From Mycobacterium sp. 852014-50255_SCH5639931 (lineage in GTDB: Bacteria > Actinomycetota > Actinomycetes > Mycobacteriales > Mycobacteriaceae): 64,000 bases of DNA. Location of the stretch: the NCBI RefSeq assembly GCF_001665605.1, contig NZ_LZSV01000031.1, forward strand, positions 1 through 64,000, in the 5' to 3' direction. Shown in pieces: positions 9,457 through 17,802 of the stretch (positions within the stretch are counted from its first letter, which is position 1; every line of letters begins with the position of its first letter). The notes under the pieces are model-generated. The model ran no database searches and was not told the DNA's origin. It saw only the letters and a list, made by a program, of their open reading frames with translations. Both the position numbers and the translations under genes were made by a program.

Positions 9457-10482
9457 CTAGGCGATCGGGAACGGCCACGGGTTGAATCGGCAGGTCTTCC
9501 CGTCGGCCTTGACGAAATCCGGGTCGAATTGGGCGGCATCGTTGTTCGACGTGGAGAAGGTCTGCTGCATCATCACCGGCGCCAAGGCGCCCTGCTGCTC
9601 ACACGGCTCGTGGCGCACGTACCCGATGGCGTGGCCGACCTCGTGGTTGATCACGTACTGGCGATAGGAGCCGATGTCCCCCTCGAACGGGACCGCCCCG
9701 CGCACCCAGCGCGCCTCGTTGATGAAGACCCGCGATTGCCGGTCCTTGCCGAATGAGGGGTTGTAGCAGGAGGTCTCGAGCCGGAATTCGTAGCCACACC
9801 CCTCGCGGACCGTCACCGGCGACACCAGTGAGATCCGGAAGTCGGGCTTTCCGTTGTCGATCCTGACGAACGCGAACTGCGGGTTGTGCGTCCAGCCCTT
9901 GGGGTTGGCCAGCGTCTGGTCGACCATCTGCGCGAACGCCTCGTCGCCGCCGATCATCGTGGGGTCGATGCCGTCCTCCACCTCGACGGTGTAGCGAAAC
10001 ACCCGTACGGTGCCCTGACCGATCTGCGGCGTCGTGCCGGGCACCACGTGCCAGGTCTTCTCGCCCGCCTCGGTGAACGGGCCGCCGTCCGGCAGCGTCC
10101 CCGCCGGCAGGTTGGCGTCGAACGCCGCGAGCCCGCGCGGTGGCGCGTCGATGATCGAGGTGCCCACGGCCTCCATCGCCTGCGGACTCTGGATGGGCTG
10201 GTTCGCCGTCGGCTTCACCGCGCTGGTGCCCGTCACCGTCTGATAGATGACCACCGCGGTGAGCACCGCCAAGACCGGCAGCGCGTATGCGCGCCAGCCA
10301 TAGGTGGATACGAACCGTCCCAGCCACGTCTGTTTGCGCCACTGGCGCGGCCGCTCCCGGTCGGCCCGGGTCCGTCCGCCGTCGCGGGCGATCGGGTCAC
10401 GCAGCGCCCGTAGCGGTTCGCGCCACTCGTCCCGCAGCACCGGGACGCGACCGGTGCCGCGCGAAGGCCGCTGGGACGTCAT
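9457..10482 (-). CDS. Membrane-anchored DUF3152 protein with metzincin-type zinc motif
   Basis: A 341-residue counterpart of Rv3207c. A basic N terminus is followed by one membrane helix near residues 66-85 (YALPVLAVLTAVVIYQT), then an extracytoplasmic domain. Near residue 280 it has NHEVGHAIGYVRH, the HExxHxxGxxH signature of metzincin metalloproteases, with APVMMQQ about 16 residues later as a possible Met-turn. Several paired cysteines suggest disulfides outside the cell. A secreted-side protease is therefore plausible, but no substrate is known. It starts at ATG 10482. Confidence 0.85.
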   Translation of the reverse strand: MTSQRPSRGTGRVPVLRDEWREPLRALRDPIARDGGRTRADRERPRQWRKQTWLGRFVSTYGWRAYALPVLAVLTAVVIYQTVTGTSAVKPTANQPIQSPQAMEAVGTSIIDAPPRGLAAFDANLPAGTLPDGGPFTEAGEKTWHVVPGTTPQIGQGTVRVFRYTVEVEDGIDPTMIGGDEAFAQMVDQTLANPKGWTHNPQFAFVRIDNGKPDFRISLVSPVTVREGCGYEFRLETSCYNPSFGKDRQSRVFINEARWVRGAVPFEGDIGSYRQYVINHEVGHAIGYVRHEPCEQQGALAPVMMQQTFSTSNNDAAQFDPDFVKADGKTCRFNPWPFPIA

Positions 10483-10680
10483 TGCCCCAGGATTACACAG
10501 TCGGCAGCGGGGCCGTCCTTGGCGCGCCCGAATGCTCCGCCCGACACCACTTTCTGCCAGCCACGACGGCGGCGACGACGGTCACCGGGACGACGCGGGT
10601 AGTAATGTCTCTCGCAACGAGCCGAGCGCGCTGGCCAGTTGTGCCGGCGGCCGGTTGCCGACACATCAGATGAGGACTCG

Positions 10681-11367
10681 ATGAGCGAACTCGCCAAGGC
10701 CGGGGCGCGGCGTGCCGTCAAATCGACCGACCGCAGTCGGCCCGGGGACGGCATCGCGGCTTCGAGCCGGCGCGGCAACCGGTTGCCCCGAGATGAGCGT
10801 CGCGGTCAGTTACTCATCGTCGCCAGCGACGTCTTTGTCGATCGCGGCTACCACGCGGCCGGCATGGACGAGATCGCCGACCGGGCTGGAGTCAGTAAAC
10901 CGGTTCTGTATCAACACTTTTCGAGCAAACTCGAGCTCTATCTGGCCGTGCTCGCCCGGCACGTCGAGAATCTCGTCTCGGGCGTACAGCAGGCACTGAA
11001 CACCACCACCGACAACCGCCGGCGGCTGCACGCTGCGGTGCAGGCGTTCTTCGACTTCATCGAGCACGACAGCCAGGGTTACCGGCTGATCTTCGAGAAC
11101 GACTACGTCACCGAACCCGAGGTGGCCGCGCAGGTGCGCGTCGCCACCGAATCGTGCATCGACGCTGTGTTCGCCTTGATCAGCGAGGACTCGGGGCTCG
11201 ACCCGCACCGCGCCCGGATGATCGCGGTGGGATTGGTGGGCATCAGCGTCGACTGCGCGCGCTACTGGCTCGACTCCGACCGCCCGATCTCGAAGGCGGA
11301 CGCCGTCGAGGGCACCGTCGCGTTCGCCTGGGGCGGGCTGTCACACGTGCCGCTTACTCGCCTTTAG
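10681..11367 (+). CDS. TetR-family regulator (Rv3208 type)
   Basis: A 228-residue regulator. The helix-turn-helix is near residues 45-85 (GYHAAGMDEIADRAGVSKPV), followed by YQHFSSKLELY and an all-helical ligand domain. ATG 10681 matches the length of the M. tuberculosis protein. It has a lysine- and arginine-rich 40-residue tail before the DNA-binding domain. Its 3' end overlaps the convergent TB9.4 gene by 14 bases. Targets cannot be read from the sequence; no clear palindrome was seen immediately upstream. Confidence 0.9.
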   Translation: MSELAKAGARRAVKSTDRSRPGDGIAASSRRGNRLPRDERRGQLLIVASDVFVDRGYHAAGMDEIADRAGVSKPVLYQHFSSKLELYLAVLARHVENLVSGVQQALNTTTDNRRRLHAAVQAFFDFIEHDSQGYRLIFENDYVTEPEVAAQVRVATESCIDAVFALISEDSGLDPHRARMIAVGLVGISVDCARYWLDSDRPISKADAVEGTVAFAWGGLSHVPLTRL

Positions 11368-11623
11368 CGCCCTTGCCGGTGAGCTTTCCGACTTCGGCGC
11401 CGATGCCGAAGCCGACCCGGCGCGCGTCGGCGGGGCCGATCTCGACGTAGGCGATCTTGCTGGTGTGCACGAGGAAGCGACGTCCCCGCTCGTCGTTCAG
11501 CCTCAGCAGACCCGGTCCCTCACTCAGCGCGGCGCTGACCAGCTCTTCGACTTCGGCCGGCGTCTGCGCACTGGAGAGGACCAGCTCGCGCGGACTGTCC
11601 GTAATACCGATCTTGACCTCCAC
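11354..11623 (-). CDS. TB9.4-like DUF3107 protein
   Basis: An 89-residue protein (VEVKIGITDSPREL...) of the DUF3107 family, counterpart of the M. tuberculosis culture-filtrate antigen TB9.4. No signal peptide is visible. The start was set at GTG 11623 because GGAAGGGG (11630-11637) then sits five bases upstream; ATG 11638 and GTG 11629 would put the start inside or against that site. The C terminus (KLTGKGAKGE) overlaps the TetR gene. Function unknown. Confidence 0.8.
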   Translation of the reverse strand: MEVKIGITDSPRELVLSSAQTPAEVEELVSAALSEGPGLLRLNDERGRRFLVHTSKIAYVEIGPADARRVGFGIGAEVGKLTGKGAKGE

Positions 11624-11811
11624 GGTCACCCCTTCCATAGGTATTGAAGTCGACAGACCTGTCAGCTGCAGGCTAGCGGACGCGGCGGGCCCGCTGCGGC
11701 GACAGCCCCCGGCATGCGGTTCGCGCTGAGCGAAACATCGGTCGCGAGCAGATAACGATTAGCTTGCGACTGGGCCCAGACCCGGGTCCGCAGCCCGGTT
11801 CGTGTTTTCAC

Positions 11812-12543
11812 ATGGCTACCTTCGGCCCCATGGGTACCACACTGGCCGATCTCGACGAGGTCCGGGACTACCCCGAAGACCAGACCGACGAGCTCTACGG
11901 AGCCGACGCCTACCCCGAGGGCGACTACACCTGGACCGGCTGGCCGGCCGAGCTTCGCTGGCGTCCGGTCACGGCGATCCTCGGCGCCGTGGTGGCCGTC
12001 GGCGCGATCGCGACCGCCGTCATCATCAACAGCGGCGACAGCGCGTCGACCAAGGCCACCGTGGCACCGGCCCCCCAACCGGTGACGTCCGCGCCGGCGA
12101 CGACGAGAAGCTCCGTCCCGCCCAGCGCCCAGCCCAACCCCTCACGCACGGCGTTGCCGCCCGAAACGGTCACCACGGTGACCACGCCCAGCGCGTCCCC
12201 GAGCCTGGCGCCGACCGGAACGCCCACCGCCGCTCCGCCCCTGACGCTGACGCCCCCGCCGGCCGCGCTGAACCCGCGCACCGTCGTCTACAGCGTGACC
12301 GGCAACAAGCAGCTGCTGGACCTGGTCAACATCGTCTACACCGACGGGAGCGGCTACTCCCAGACCGAGTTCAACGTGTCGCTGCCGTGGACCAAGGCGG
12401 TGATCTTGAGTCCGAGCATCCAGAACCCATCGGTCGTCGCGACCAGCTTCTACGGCCGGCTCAACTGCTCGATCGTCAACGCCGCCGGTCAACTGGTGGC
12501 CGCGTCGACCACCAACTCGAGCCTGGCGACCTGCGCGCGCTGA
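11812..12543 (+). CDS. Membrane-anchored Thr/Pro-rich protein (Rv3209 type), MmpS-like C-terminal domain
   Basis: About 243 residues: an acidic N terminus, one transmembrane helix (AILGAVVAVGAIATAVIIN, near residues 53-72), a long low-complexity Pro/Thr/Ser linker of about 85 residues, and a C-terminal beta-rich domain (TVVYSVTGNKQLLDLVNIVY) resembling MmpS transport accessory proteins, with a possible disulfide between two late cysteines. It is probably anchored with the domain in the periplasm. ATG 11830 is an equally possible start. It has no adjacent MmpL gene. Confidence 0.75.
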   Translation: MATFGPMGTTLADLDEVRDYPEDQTDELYGADAYPEGDYTWTGWPAELRWRPVTAILGAVVAVGAIATAVIINSGDSASTKATVAPAPQPVTSAPATTRSSVPPSAQPNPSRTALPPETVTTVTTPSASPSLAPTGTPTAAPPLTLTPPPAALNPRTVVYSVTGNKQLLDLVNIVYTDGSGYSQTEFNVSLPWTKAVILSPSIQNPSVVATSFYGRLNCSIVNAAGQLVAASTTNSSLATCAR

Positions 12544-12546
12544 GCG

Positions 12547-13266
12547 TCAGCTCAGACCCAGTTCGTGCATCCGCCGGTCGTGGGTGTGCTGCAACCGGTC
12601 GAAGAACGCGTTGAGCTGGCCCAGGCCCCCGGCGCCCGACATCACCAGGTCGACCAGCTCGTCGTGGTCGGCCAGCAGGTACTGAGCCTGCGTGATCGCC
12701 TCACCGAACAGGCGGCGCGACCACAGCGCCAGCCGGCTGCGCTGCTTGCCGCTGGAGGTCACGGCGGCGCGCACCTCGGCGACGACGAACTGCGAATGCC
12801 CCGTCTCGGACAGCGCCGACCGCACCACGTCGGCGATCTCGTCGGGTAGCCCGTCGGCGATCTCCAGGTACAGGTCGGCGGCCAGGGCGTCGCCGACATA
12901 GGTCTTCACCAGGGCTTCCAGCCACGTGCTGGGCATCGTCAGCCGGTGGTAGTTCTCCAGCGCCGAGACGTACTTCGACATCGCCTTCACGACGTCGACG
13001 CCCCGGCTTTCCAGGGCATCGCGCAGCAGCTCGTAGTGCTGCATCTCGGCGGCGGCCATGCTGGCCATGGAAATCCGTCCGCGCAGGTCGGGGGCCATCC
13101 GCGCCTCGTCGGTGAGCCGATAGAACGCGGCGATCTCGCCGTATGCCAAGACCGCGAACAACTCGTTGACGCCCGGGTGGTCGGCCGACAGACGCGGGGC
13201 GGGCGAATCGTCCACCTGGTCGGCTTCCAGTTCGGCTTCGGAGGGCTGGCAAGAGGGCCGGGTCAT
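12547..13266 (-). CDS. Ferritin-like fold protein (Rv3210c type)
   Basis: A 239-residue, nearly all-helical protein. Spaced carboxylate and histidine motifs, FAVLAYGEIAAFYRL, AAAEMQHYELL and SALSETGHSQF, fit a di-iron ferritin-like four-helix bundle related to the MiaE hydroxylases. Whether it binds iron or acts on a substrate is unknown. It starts at ATG 13266, divergent from the rhlE leader, and ends three bases from the convergent upstream gene. Confidence 0.75.
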   Translation of the reverse strand: MTRPSCQPSEAELEADQVDDSPAPRLSADHPGVNELFAVLAYGEIAAFYRLTDEARMAPDLRGRISMASMAAAEMQHYELLRDALESRGVDVVKAMSKYVSALENYHRLTMPSTWLEALVKTYVGDALAADLYLEIADGLPDEIADVVRSALSETGHSQFVVAEVRAAVTSSGKQRSRLALWSRRLFGEAITQAQYLLADHDELVDLVMSGAGGLGQLNAFFDRLQHTHDRRMHELGLS

Positions 13267-13319
13267 GGCAACACTGTAGTCGGCGGACCCGGCGCTAAAT
13301 GGGCGCCAGCTGTCGACCA

Positions 13320-13369
13320 GCTATCATGTATCTAGATAGCGGCTGTATTTCTTTTTCCAAGCCGCTATC
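13320..13369 (+). promoter_or_regulatory. rhlE leader with two mutually exclusive hairpins
   Basis: Three segments compete for pairing: GCTATC (13320-13325), GATAGCGGCT (13335-13344) and AGCCGCTATC (13360-13369). Segment 2 pairs perfectly over ten bases with segment 3 (15-base loop), or over six with segment 1 (9-base loop). The segment is AT-rich against its surroundings and lies 150 bases before the RNA helicase start. A TATCAT box at 13322-13327 could instead be a -10 element, which would put the 2:3 hairpin at the very 5' end of the message. Confidence 0.55.
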
Positions 13370-13520
13370 GGCGAAATGTGCGTGCACAGCTGGCCCGCCC
13401 AGATTGGGCAGGGGCCCGCGACTCGGCGACGTATTCGGAGTCGGACCTCGTGCGCGCGTGACCGCGACAGAGAAACACCGACACAATCCGATACGTCACC
13501 GAAAGGCTTACAACCCACGC

Positions 13521-15014
13521 ATGAGCGCACTCACCAGCACAACTGAATTGACTTTTGCCAACCTCGGCGTTCGCGACGAAATCGTCCGCGCCCTCGCCGA
13601 AAAGGGCATCGAACGCCCCTTTGCCATCCAAGAACTGACCATGCCGCTGGCGCTCGCCGGCGACGACGTGATCGGCCAGGCCCGCACCGGCATGGGCAAG
13701 ACCCTCGCCTTCGGCGTGCCGCTGCTGAACCGCATCACCTCCGGAGTCGGCGTGCGGGAGCTCAACGGCACACCACGGGCCCTGGTCGTGGTCCCGACCC
13801 GTGAGCTGTGCCTTCAGGTCACCGAGGACCTGGCCGCCGCGGCCAAGTACCTCACCGCCGACGAAGGCCGGAGGCTGTCCGTCGTCTCGATCTACGGCGG
13901 GCGGGCCTACGAGCCCCAGATCGAGGCGCTGCAGGCCGGCGCCGACGTCGTGGTCGGCACCCCCGGCCGGCTGCTCGACCTGGCCCAGCAGGGCCACCTG
14001 CAGCTGGGCGGGCTGTCCATGCTGGTCCTCGACGAGGCCGACGAGATGCTCGACCTAGGCTTTTTGCCCGACATCGAGCGCATCCTGCGTCAGATCCCCG
14101 AGGACCGGCAATCCATGCTGTTCTCGGCGACCATGCCGGGCCCGATCATCACGCTGGCCCGCACCTTCATGAACCAGCCCACCCACATCCGGGCGGAGGC
14201 GCCGCATTCGGCCGCCACGCACGACACCACCGAGCAGTTCGTCTACCGGGCCCACGCGCTGGACAAGGTGGAATTGGTGAGCCGGGTGCTGCAGGCCGAG
14301 AGCCGCGGCGCGACGATGATCTTCACCCGCACCAAGCGCACCGCCCAGAAGGTCGCCGACGAACTGGCCGAGCGCGGCTTCAAGGTGGGCGCCGTGCACG
14401 GCGACCTCGGGCAGATCGCCCGCGAGAAGGCGCTCAAGGCCTTCCGCAGCGGCGACATCGACGTGCTGGTCGCCACGGATGTGGCCGCCCGCGGCATCGA
14501 CATCGACGACATCACCCACGTCATCAACTACCAGATCCCCGAGGACGAACAGGCCTACGTGCACCGCATCGGCCGCACCGGCCGCGCCGGCAAGACCGGT
14601 ATCGCCGTCACCCTGGTGGACTGGGACGAGCTGCCCCGCTGGTCGATGATCGACAAGGCGCTGGGCCTGGAGTGCCCCGAGCCCGCCGAAACCTACTCGA
14701 ACTCGCCGCACCTCTATGAAGAGATGGGCATCCCCACGGACGCGGGCAGCGCCATCGGCTCGCCGAAGAAGCCGCAGGGCCAGCGCCGCGCCAGCGAGCG
14801 CGACGGCCAGAAGGCGGACCGGGGCGGGCGTGCCCGCTCCGGCGCACCGCGACGGCGCACCCGCGGCGGCCAACCCACCACCGCACATGCGGGCGGGAAT
14901 GCCGCGGCCGGCGCCACCAACGGCGAAGCCGCCGCGGAAGCGCCCGGTAACGGCGGGACCAGCCGCCGCCGTCGGCGCCGCAAGCCCGCCGAAGCCGGCG
15001 CAAACGCCAGCTGA
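13521..15014 (+). CDS. rhlE: DEAD-box ATP-dependent RNA helicase RhlE
   Basis: A 497-residue RNA helicase acting in RNA decay, ribosome assembly or cold adaptation (family roles). In order: Q motif (FAIQELTMPLAL), Walker A ARTGMGKT, PTRELC, DEADEM, SAT in LFSATMPG, then ARGIDIDD and HRIGRTGRAG in the second RecA domain. From about residue 410 the tail is disordered and basic, ending SRRRRRRKP, a typical RNA-binding extension. ATG 13521 begins the conserved sequence. A structured leader precedes it (13320-13369), and the membrane protein downstream starts 13 bases after the stop. Confidence 0.95.
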   Translation: MSALTSTTELTFANLGVRDEIVRALAEKGIERPFAIQELTMPLALAGDDVIGQARTGMGKTLAFGVPLLNRITSGVGVRELNGTPRALVVVPTRELCLQVTEDLAAAAKYLTADEGRRLSVVSIYGGRAYEPQIEALQAGADVVVGTPGRLLDLAQQGHLQLGGLSMLVLDEADEMLDLGFLPDIERILRQIPEDRQSMLFSATMPGPIITLARTFMNQPTHIRAEAPHSAATHDTTEQFVYRAHALDKVELVSRVLQAESRGATMIFTRTKRTAQKVADELAERGFKVGAVHGDLGQIAREKALKAFRSGDIDVLVATDVAARGIDIDDITHVINYQIPEDEQAYVHRIGRTGRAGKTGIAVTLVDWDELPRWSMIDKALGLECPEPAETYSNSPHLYEEMGIPTDAGSAIGSPKKPQGQRRASERDGQKADRGGRARSGAPRRRTRGGQPTTAHAGGNAAAGATNGEAAAEAPGNGGTSRRRRRRKPAEAGANAS

Positions 15015-15027
15015 GTCGCCCGCCCGG

Positions 15028-16248
15028 ATGGTCAGACCCGAACGCCGGACCAAGGGCGACGTCTTGGCCGCCGCGGCGATAGCGGTCGTTGTCGCCGCCG
15101 TCGCCTCGCTGATCTGGTGGACCAGCGACGCCCGGGCCACCATCAGCCGGCCGGCCGCCGTTCCGGCGCCCAACCCGACACCGGCCCGACAGGTCCCTGC
15201 CGCGCTCAAGGAGCTGTGGACCGCGTCGAGTCCGGCCACCACCGCGCCGGTGGCGGTCGGCGGGACGGTCATCACCGGCGACGGCCGCCGGGTCGACGGG
15301 CGTGACCCCGCCTCCGGCCAGTCCCGATGGAGCTACGAGCGCGACACCGACCTGTGCGGGGTCTCCTGGGTGTACCACTACGCCGTCGCCGTCTATCGGG
15401 ACGACCGCGGGTGCGGGCAGGCGAGCACGCTTGACGGGTCCACGGGTCGCCGCGGGCCCGCCCGCAGCGGCTACTCCGACCCGCACGTGCAGCTGTCCTC
15501 CGACGGCACGACGGTGTTGGCGGCCGGCGACACCCGGCTCGAGCTGTGGCGCTCCGACATGGTCCGGATGGTGGCGTACGGCGAGACGGACGCCCGGGTC
15601 AAGCCCACGGCACGCGGGCTGCACTCCGGCTGCAAGCTGGTCTCGGCGGCGGCCAGCTCGTCGGCGGTGTCGGTGCTGGAGAGCTGCGTCAACCAGGCCG
15701 ACCTGCGGCTAGTGCTGCTGCGGCCCGGCAAGGACGATGACGAGCCTCAGCAGCGCATCGTGGCCGAACCCGGGATCAGGGCGGATTCGGGCGCCCGGGT
15801 GCTGGCCGTCTGGGAGAGCAACACCGCGGTGTACCTGCCGTCGCCGCAGCCCCGGGTGGACGTGATCGACGAGACCGGCACCACCGTGTCGAGCACACTG
15901 CTGCCCAAGCCGCCGACGAGCCCCGGTGCCGTGGCACACGCGGGCAGCCTGATCACCTGGTGGACCGGCGATTCCGTCATGGTCTTCGAGACGGGCAACC
16001 TGTCGCTGCGCTACACCATCGCCGCAGGCGCCACGACGGCGCCGCTGGGGCCGGGCGCGATGATGGCGGGCCGCCTGCTGGTGCCGGTCACCGGCGCGAT
16101 CGGGGTCTACGACCCGGTCAGCGGCGCCAACGAGCGCTACATCCCGGTGAACCGGGCGCCGAGCACACCCGGACGGGCGGTGGTCCCGGCCGTCGCGGGC
16201 TCCCAGGTGTTCGAGCAGCGGGGCGACACCGTCGTGGCCCTCGGCTGA
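15028..16248 (+). CDS. Membrane-anchored beta-propeller-like protein (Rv3212 type)
   Basis: A 406-residue protein, the same size as its M. tuberculosis counterpart. It has one N-terminal membrane helix (VLAAAAIAVVVAAVASLIWW, near residues 12-31) and an extracytoplasmic domain with repeated Gly/Asp beta motifs (GTVITGDGRRVDGRDP, STLDGSTGRRG) like PQQ-type propellers. It is probably displayed outside the membrane; no catalytic motif was recognised. ATG 15028 was chosen by the length match; the upstream in-frame stretch overlaps rhlE. Likely cotranscribed with rhlE. Confidence 0.82.
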   Translation: MVRPERRTKGDVLAAAAIAVVVAAVASLIWWTSDARATISRPAAVPAPNPTPARQVPAALKELWTASSPATTAPVAVGGTVITGDGRRVDGRDPASGQSRWSYERDTDLCGVSWVYHYAVAVYRDDRGCGQASTLDGSTGRRGPARSGYSDPHVQLSSDGTTVLAAGDTRLELWRSDMVRMVAYGETDARVKPTARGLHSGCKLVSAAASSSAVSVLESCVNQADLRLVLLRPGKDDDEPQQRIVAEPGIRADSGARVLAVWESNTAVYLPSPQPRVDVIDETGTTVSSTLLPKPPTSPGAVAHAGSLITWWTGDSVMVFETGNLSLRYTIAAGATTAPLGPGAMMAGRLLVPVTGAIGVYDPVSGANERYIPVNRAPSTPGRAVVPAVAGSQVFEQRGDTVVALG

Positions 16249-16267
16249 CCGCAGCCGCGAGCCGGAA

Positions 16268-17071
16268 CTACACCTCGACGGCGAGCGTCGGCAGCGGCTT
16301 GCCGGTCTTCCAGTGCTTGAGCAACGCCTTCGCCAGATCGGCGTAGGCCGACGCACCCTTGTTCTTGCGCCCGGCCATCACCGACGACCCCGAGGCGCTG
16401 GCCTCGGCGAAACGCACCGTGCGCGGTATCGGCGGGGCCAGCACCGGCAGGTTGTAGCGGTCGGCGACGTCCACCAACACGTCCCGGGTGTGGGTGGTCC
16501 GCGAGTCGTACAGCGTCGGCAACGCGCCGAGGAGCCGCAGCTCCGGGTTGGTGATCTGCTGGACATCGGCGACCGTGCGCAGGAACTGGCCGACTCCACG
16601 GTGCGCGAGCGTCTCGCACTGCAGCGGCACGATCACCTCGTCGGCGGCGGTCAACCCGTTGAGGGTGAGCACACCCAGCGACGGCGGGCAGTCGATGATG
16701 ACCACGTCGAAGTCGTCGGAGAGCTTCGCCAACGCGCGTTTGAGCGCGTATTCGCGGCCGGCGCGCATCAACAGCATCGCCTCGGCTCCCGCCAGGTCGA
16801 TGTTGGCCGGCAGCAGCGTCATTCCCTCCATGGTGGTGACCAGCGCGGCGTTGGGCTCGACCTCGCCGAGCAGCACCTCGTGCACCGACACCGGGAGTTT
16901 GTCGGGATCCTGACCGAGCGAGAAGGTCAGGCAGCCCTGCGGATCGAGGTCGACCAGGAGCACCCGGAGTCCCTCGTCCACCATCGCTGCGCCCAGCGAG
17001 GCGACCGTCGTCGTCTTGGCTACGCCGCCCTTCTGGTTGGCCACTGCCAGTACCCGGGTCTTAGCAGCCAT
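16268..17071 (-). CDS. ParA/Soj-family ATPase
   Basis: A 267-residue deviant-Walker ATPase: KGGVAKTT near residue 15, LLVDLDPQG, and VVIIDCPPSLG near residue 115. It counts as an orphan ParA here because no parB or smc partner gene is adjacent; the main chromosomal parAB lies elsewhere in mycobacteria. ScpA/ScpB do not flank it either. A role in positioning or segregation of cargo is possible but unproven. It starts at ATG 17071, divergent from gpm2. Confidence 0.9.
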   Translation of the reverse strand: MAAKTRVLAVANQKGGVAKTTTVASLGAAMVDEGLRVLLVDLDPQGCLTFSLGQDPDKLPVSVHEVLLGEVEPNAALVTTMEGMTLLPANIDLAGAEAMLLMRAGREYALKRALAKLSDDFDVVIIDCPPSLGVLTLNGLTAADEVIVPLQCETLAHRGVGQFLRTVADVQQITNPELRLLGALPTLYDSRTTHTRDVLVDVADRYNLPVLAPPIPRTVRFAEASASGSSVMAGRKNKGASAYADLAKALLKHWKTGKPLPTLAVEV

Positions 17072-17190
17072 AGGCGCGGCTCTCCCCTCTGCATCGTTGC
17101 CATGCGGTCAACAGTGCCCATCCTGGCACGTTCGCTCGCCACACGCTGCGGCCGACGTGCCCGGCATGTCGTCCGGCAGAATCGGTCGAT

Positions 17191-17802
17191 ATGGGCTTGC
17201 ACAATCATCGACTGGTCCTGCTCCGCCACGGCGAGACCGAGTGGTCGAAATCCGGCCAGCACACGGGCCGGACCGACCTCGAGCTGACCGACACCGGCCG
17301 CGTTCAGGCCGAGCTGGCCGGCCGCGTCCTGCGAGAACTGAACCTCACCGACCCGTTGGTGATCAGCAGCCCGCGCATCCGCGCCCTGACCACCGCGAAG
17401 CTGGCCGGCCTCGCCGTGGACGAGGTCTCTCCCCTGCTCGCCGAATGGGATTACGGCTCCTACGAGGGGTTGACGACGCCGCAGATCCACGAACAGGTGC
17501 CCGATTGGCTGGTCTGGACGCACGGCTGTCCCGGTGGCGAAAGCGTGCAGCAGGTCAGCGACCGCGCCGATCGGGCGGTCGCGTTCGCGCTGGACCACAT
17601 GAGCTCACGCGACGTGGTGTTCGTGGGGCACAGCCACTTCTCCCGTTCGGTCATCACGCGCTGGGTGGAGCTGCCGCTCGTCGAGGGCAGCCGCTTCTGG
17701 ATGCTGGCCGGCTCCATCGCGGTGTGCGGTTTCGAGCATGGCGTGCGACAGCTCGCCGCGCTCGGATTGACCGCCCAGCCGCAGGCGATCAAACCCGGGT
17801 GA
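17191..17802 (+). CDS. gpm2: Histidine phosphatase, Gpm2/acid phosphatase
   Basis: A 203-residue member of the histidine phosphatase superfamily. The phosphohistidine motif is LLRHGETEW near residue 12; the partner histidine is in VGHSHFSR near 148. Annotated by tradition as a phosphoglycerate mutase, but the M. tuberculosis counterpart (Rv3214) is reported to be a broad acid phosphatase, which fits its short length. It starts at ATG 17191 and overlaps the next gene by four bases (GTGA), so the two are translationally coupled. Confidence 0.9.
   Translation: MGLHNHRLVLLRHGETEWSKSGQHTGRTDLELTDTGRVQAELAGRVLRELNLTDPLVISSPRIRALTTAKLAGLAVDEVSPLLAEWDYGSYEGLTTPQIHEQVPDWLVWTHGCPGGESVQQVSDRADRAVAFALDHMSSRDVVFVGHSHFSRSVITRWVELPLVEGSRFWMLAGSIAVCGFEHGVRQLAALGLTAQPQAIKPG

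Noticed and set aside
16268..17071. The ParA-like gene as a plasmid or phage partition locus
   Set aside because: No parB, replication gene or centromere-like repeats nearby, and the position is conserved in M. tuberculosis, so it is a core chromosomal gene.
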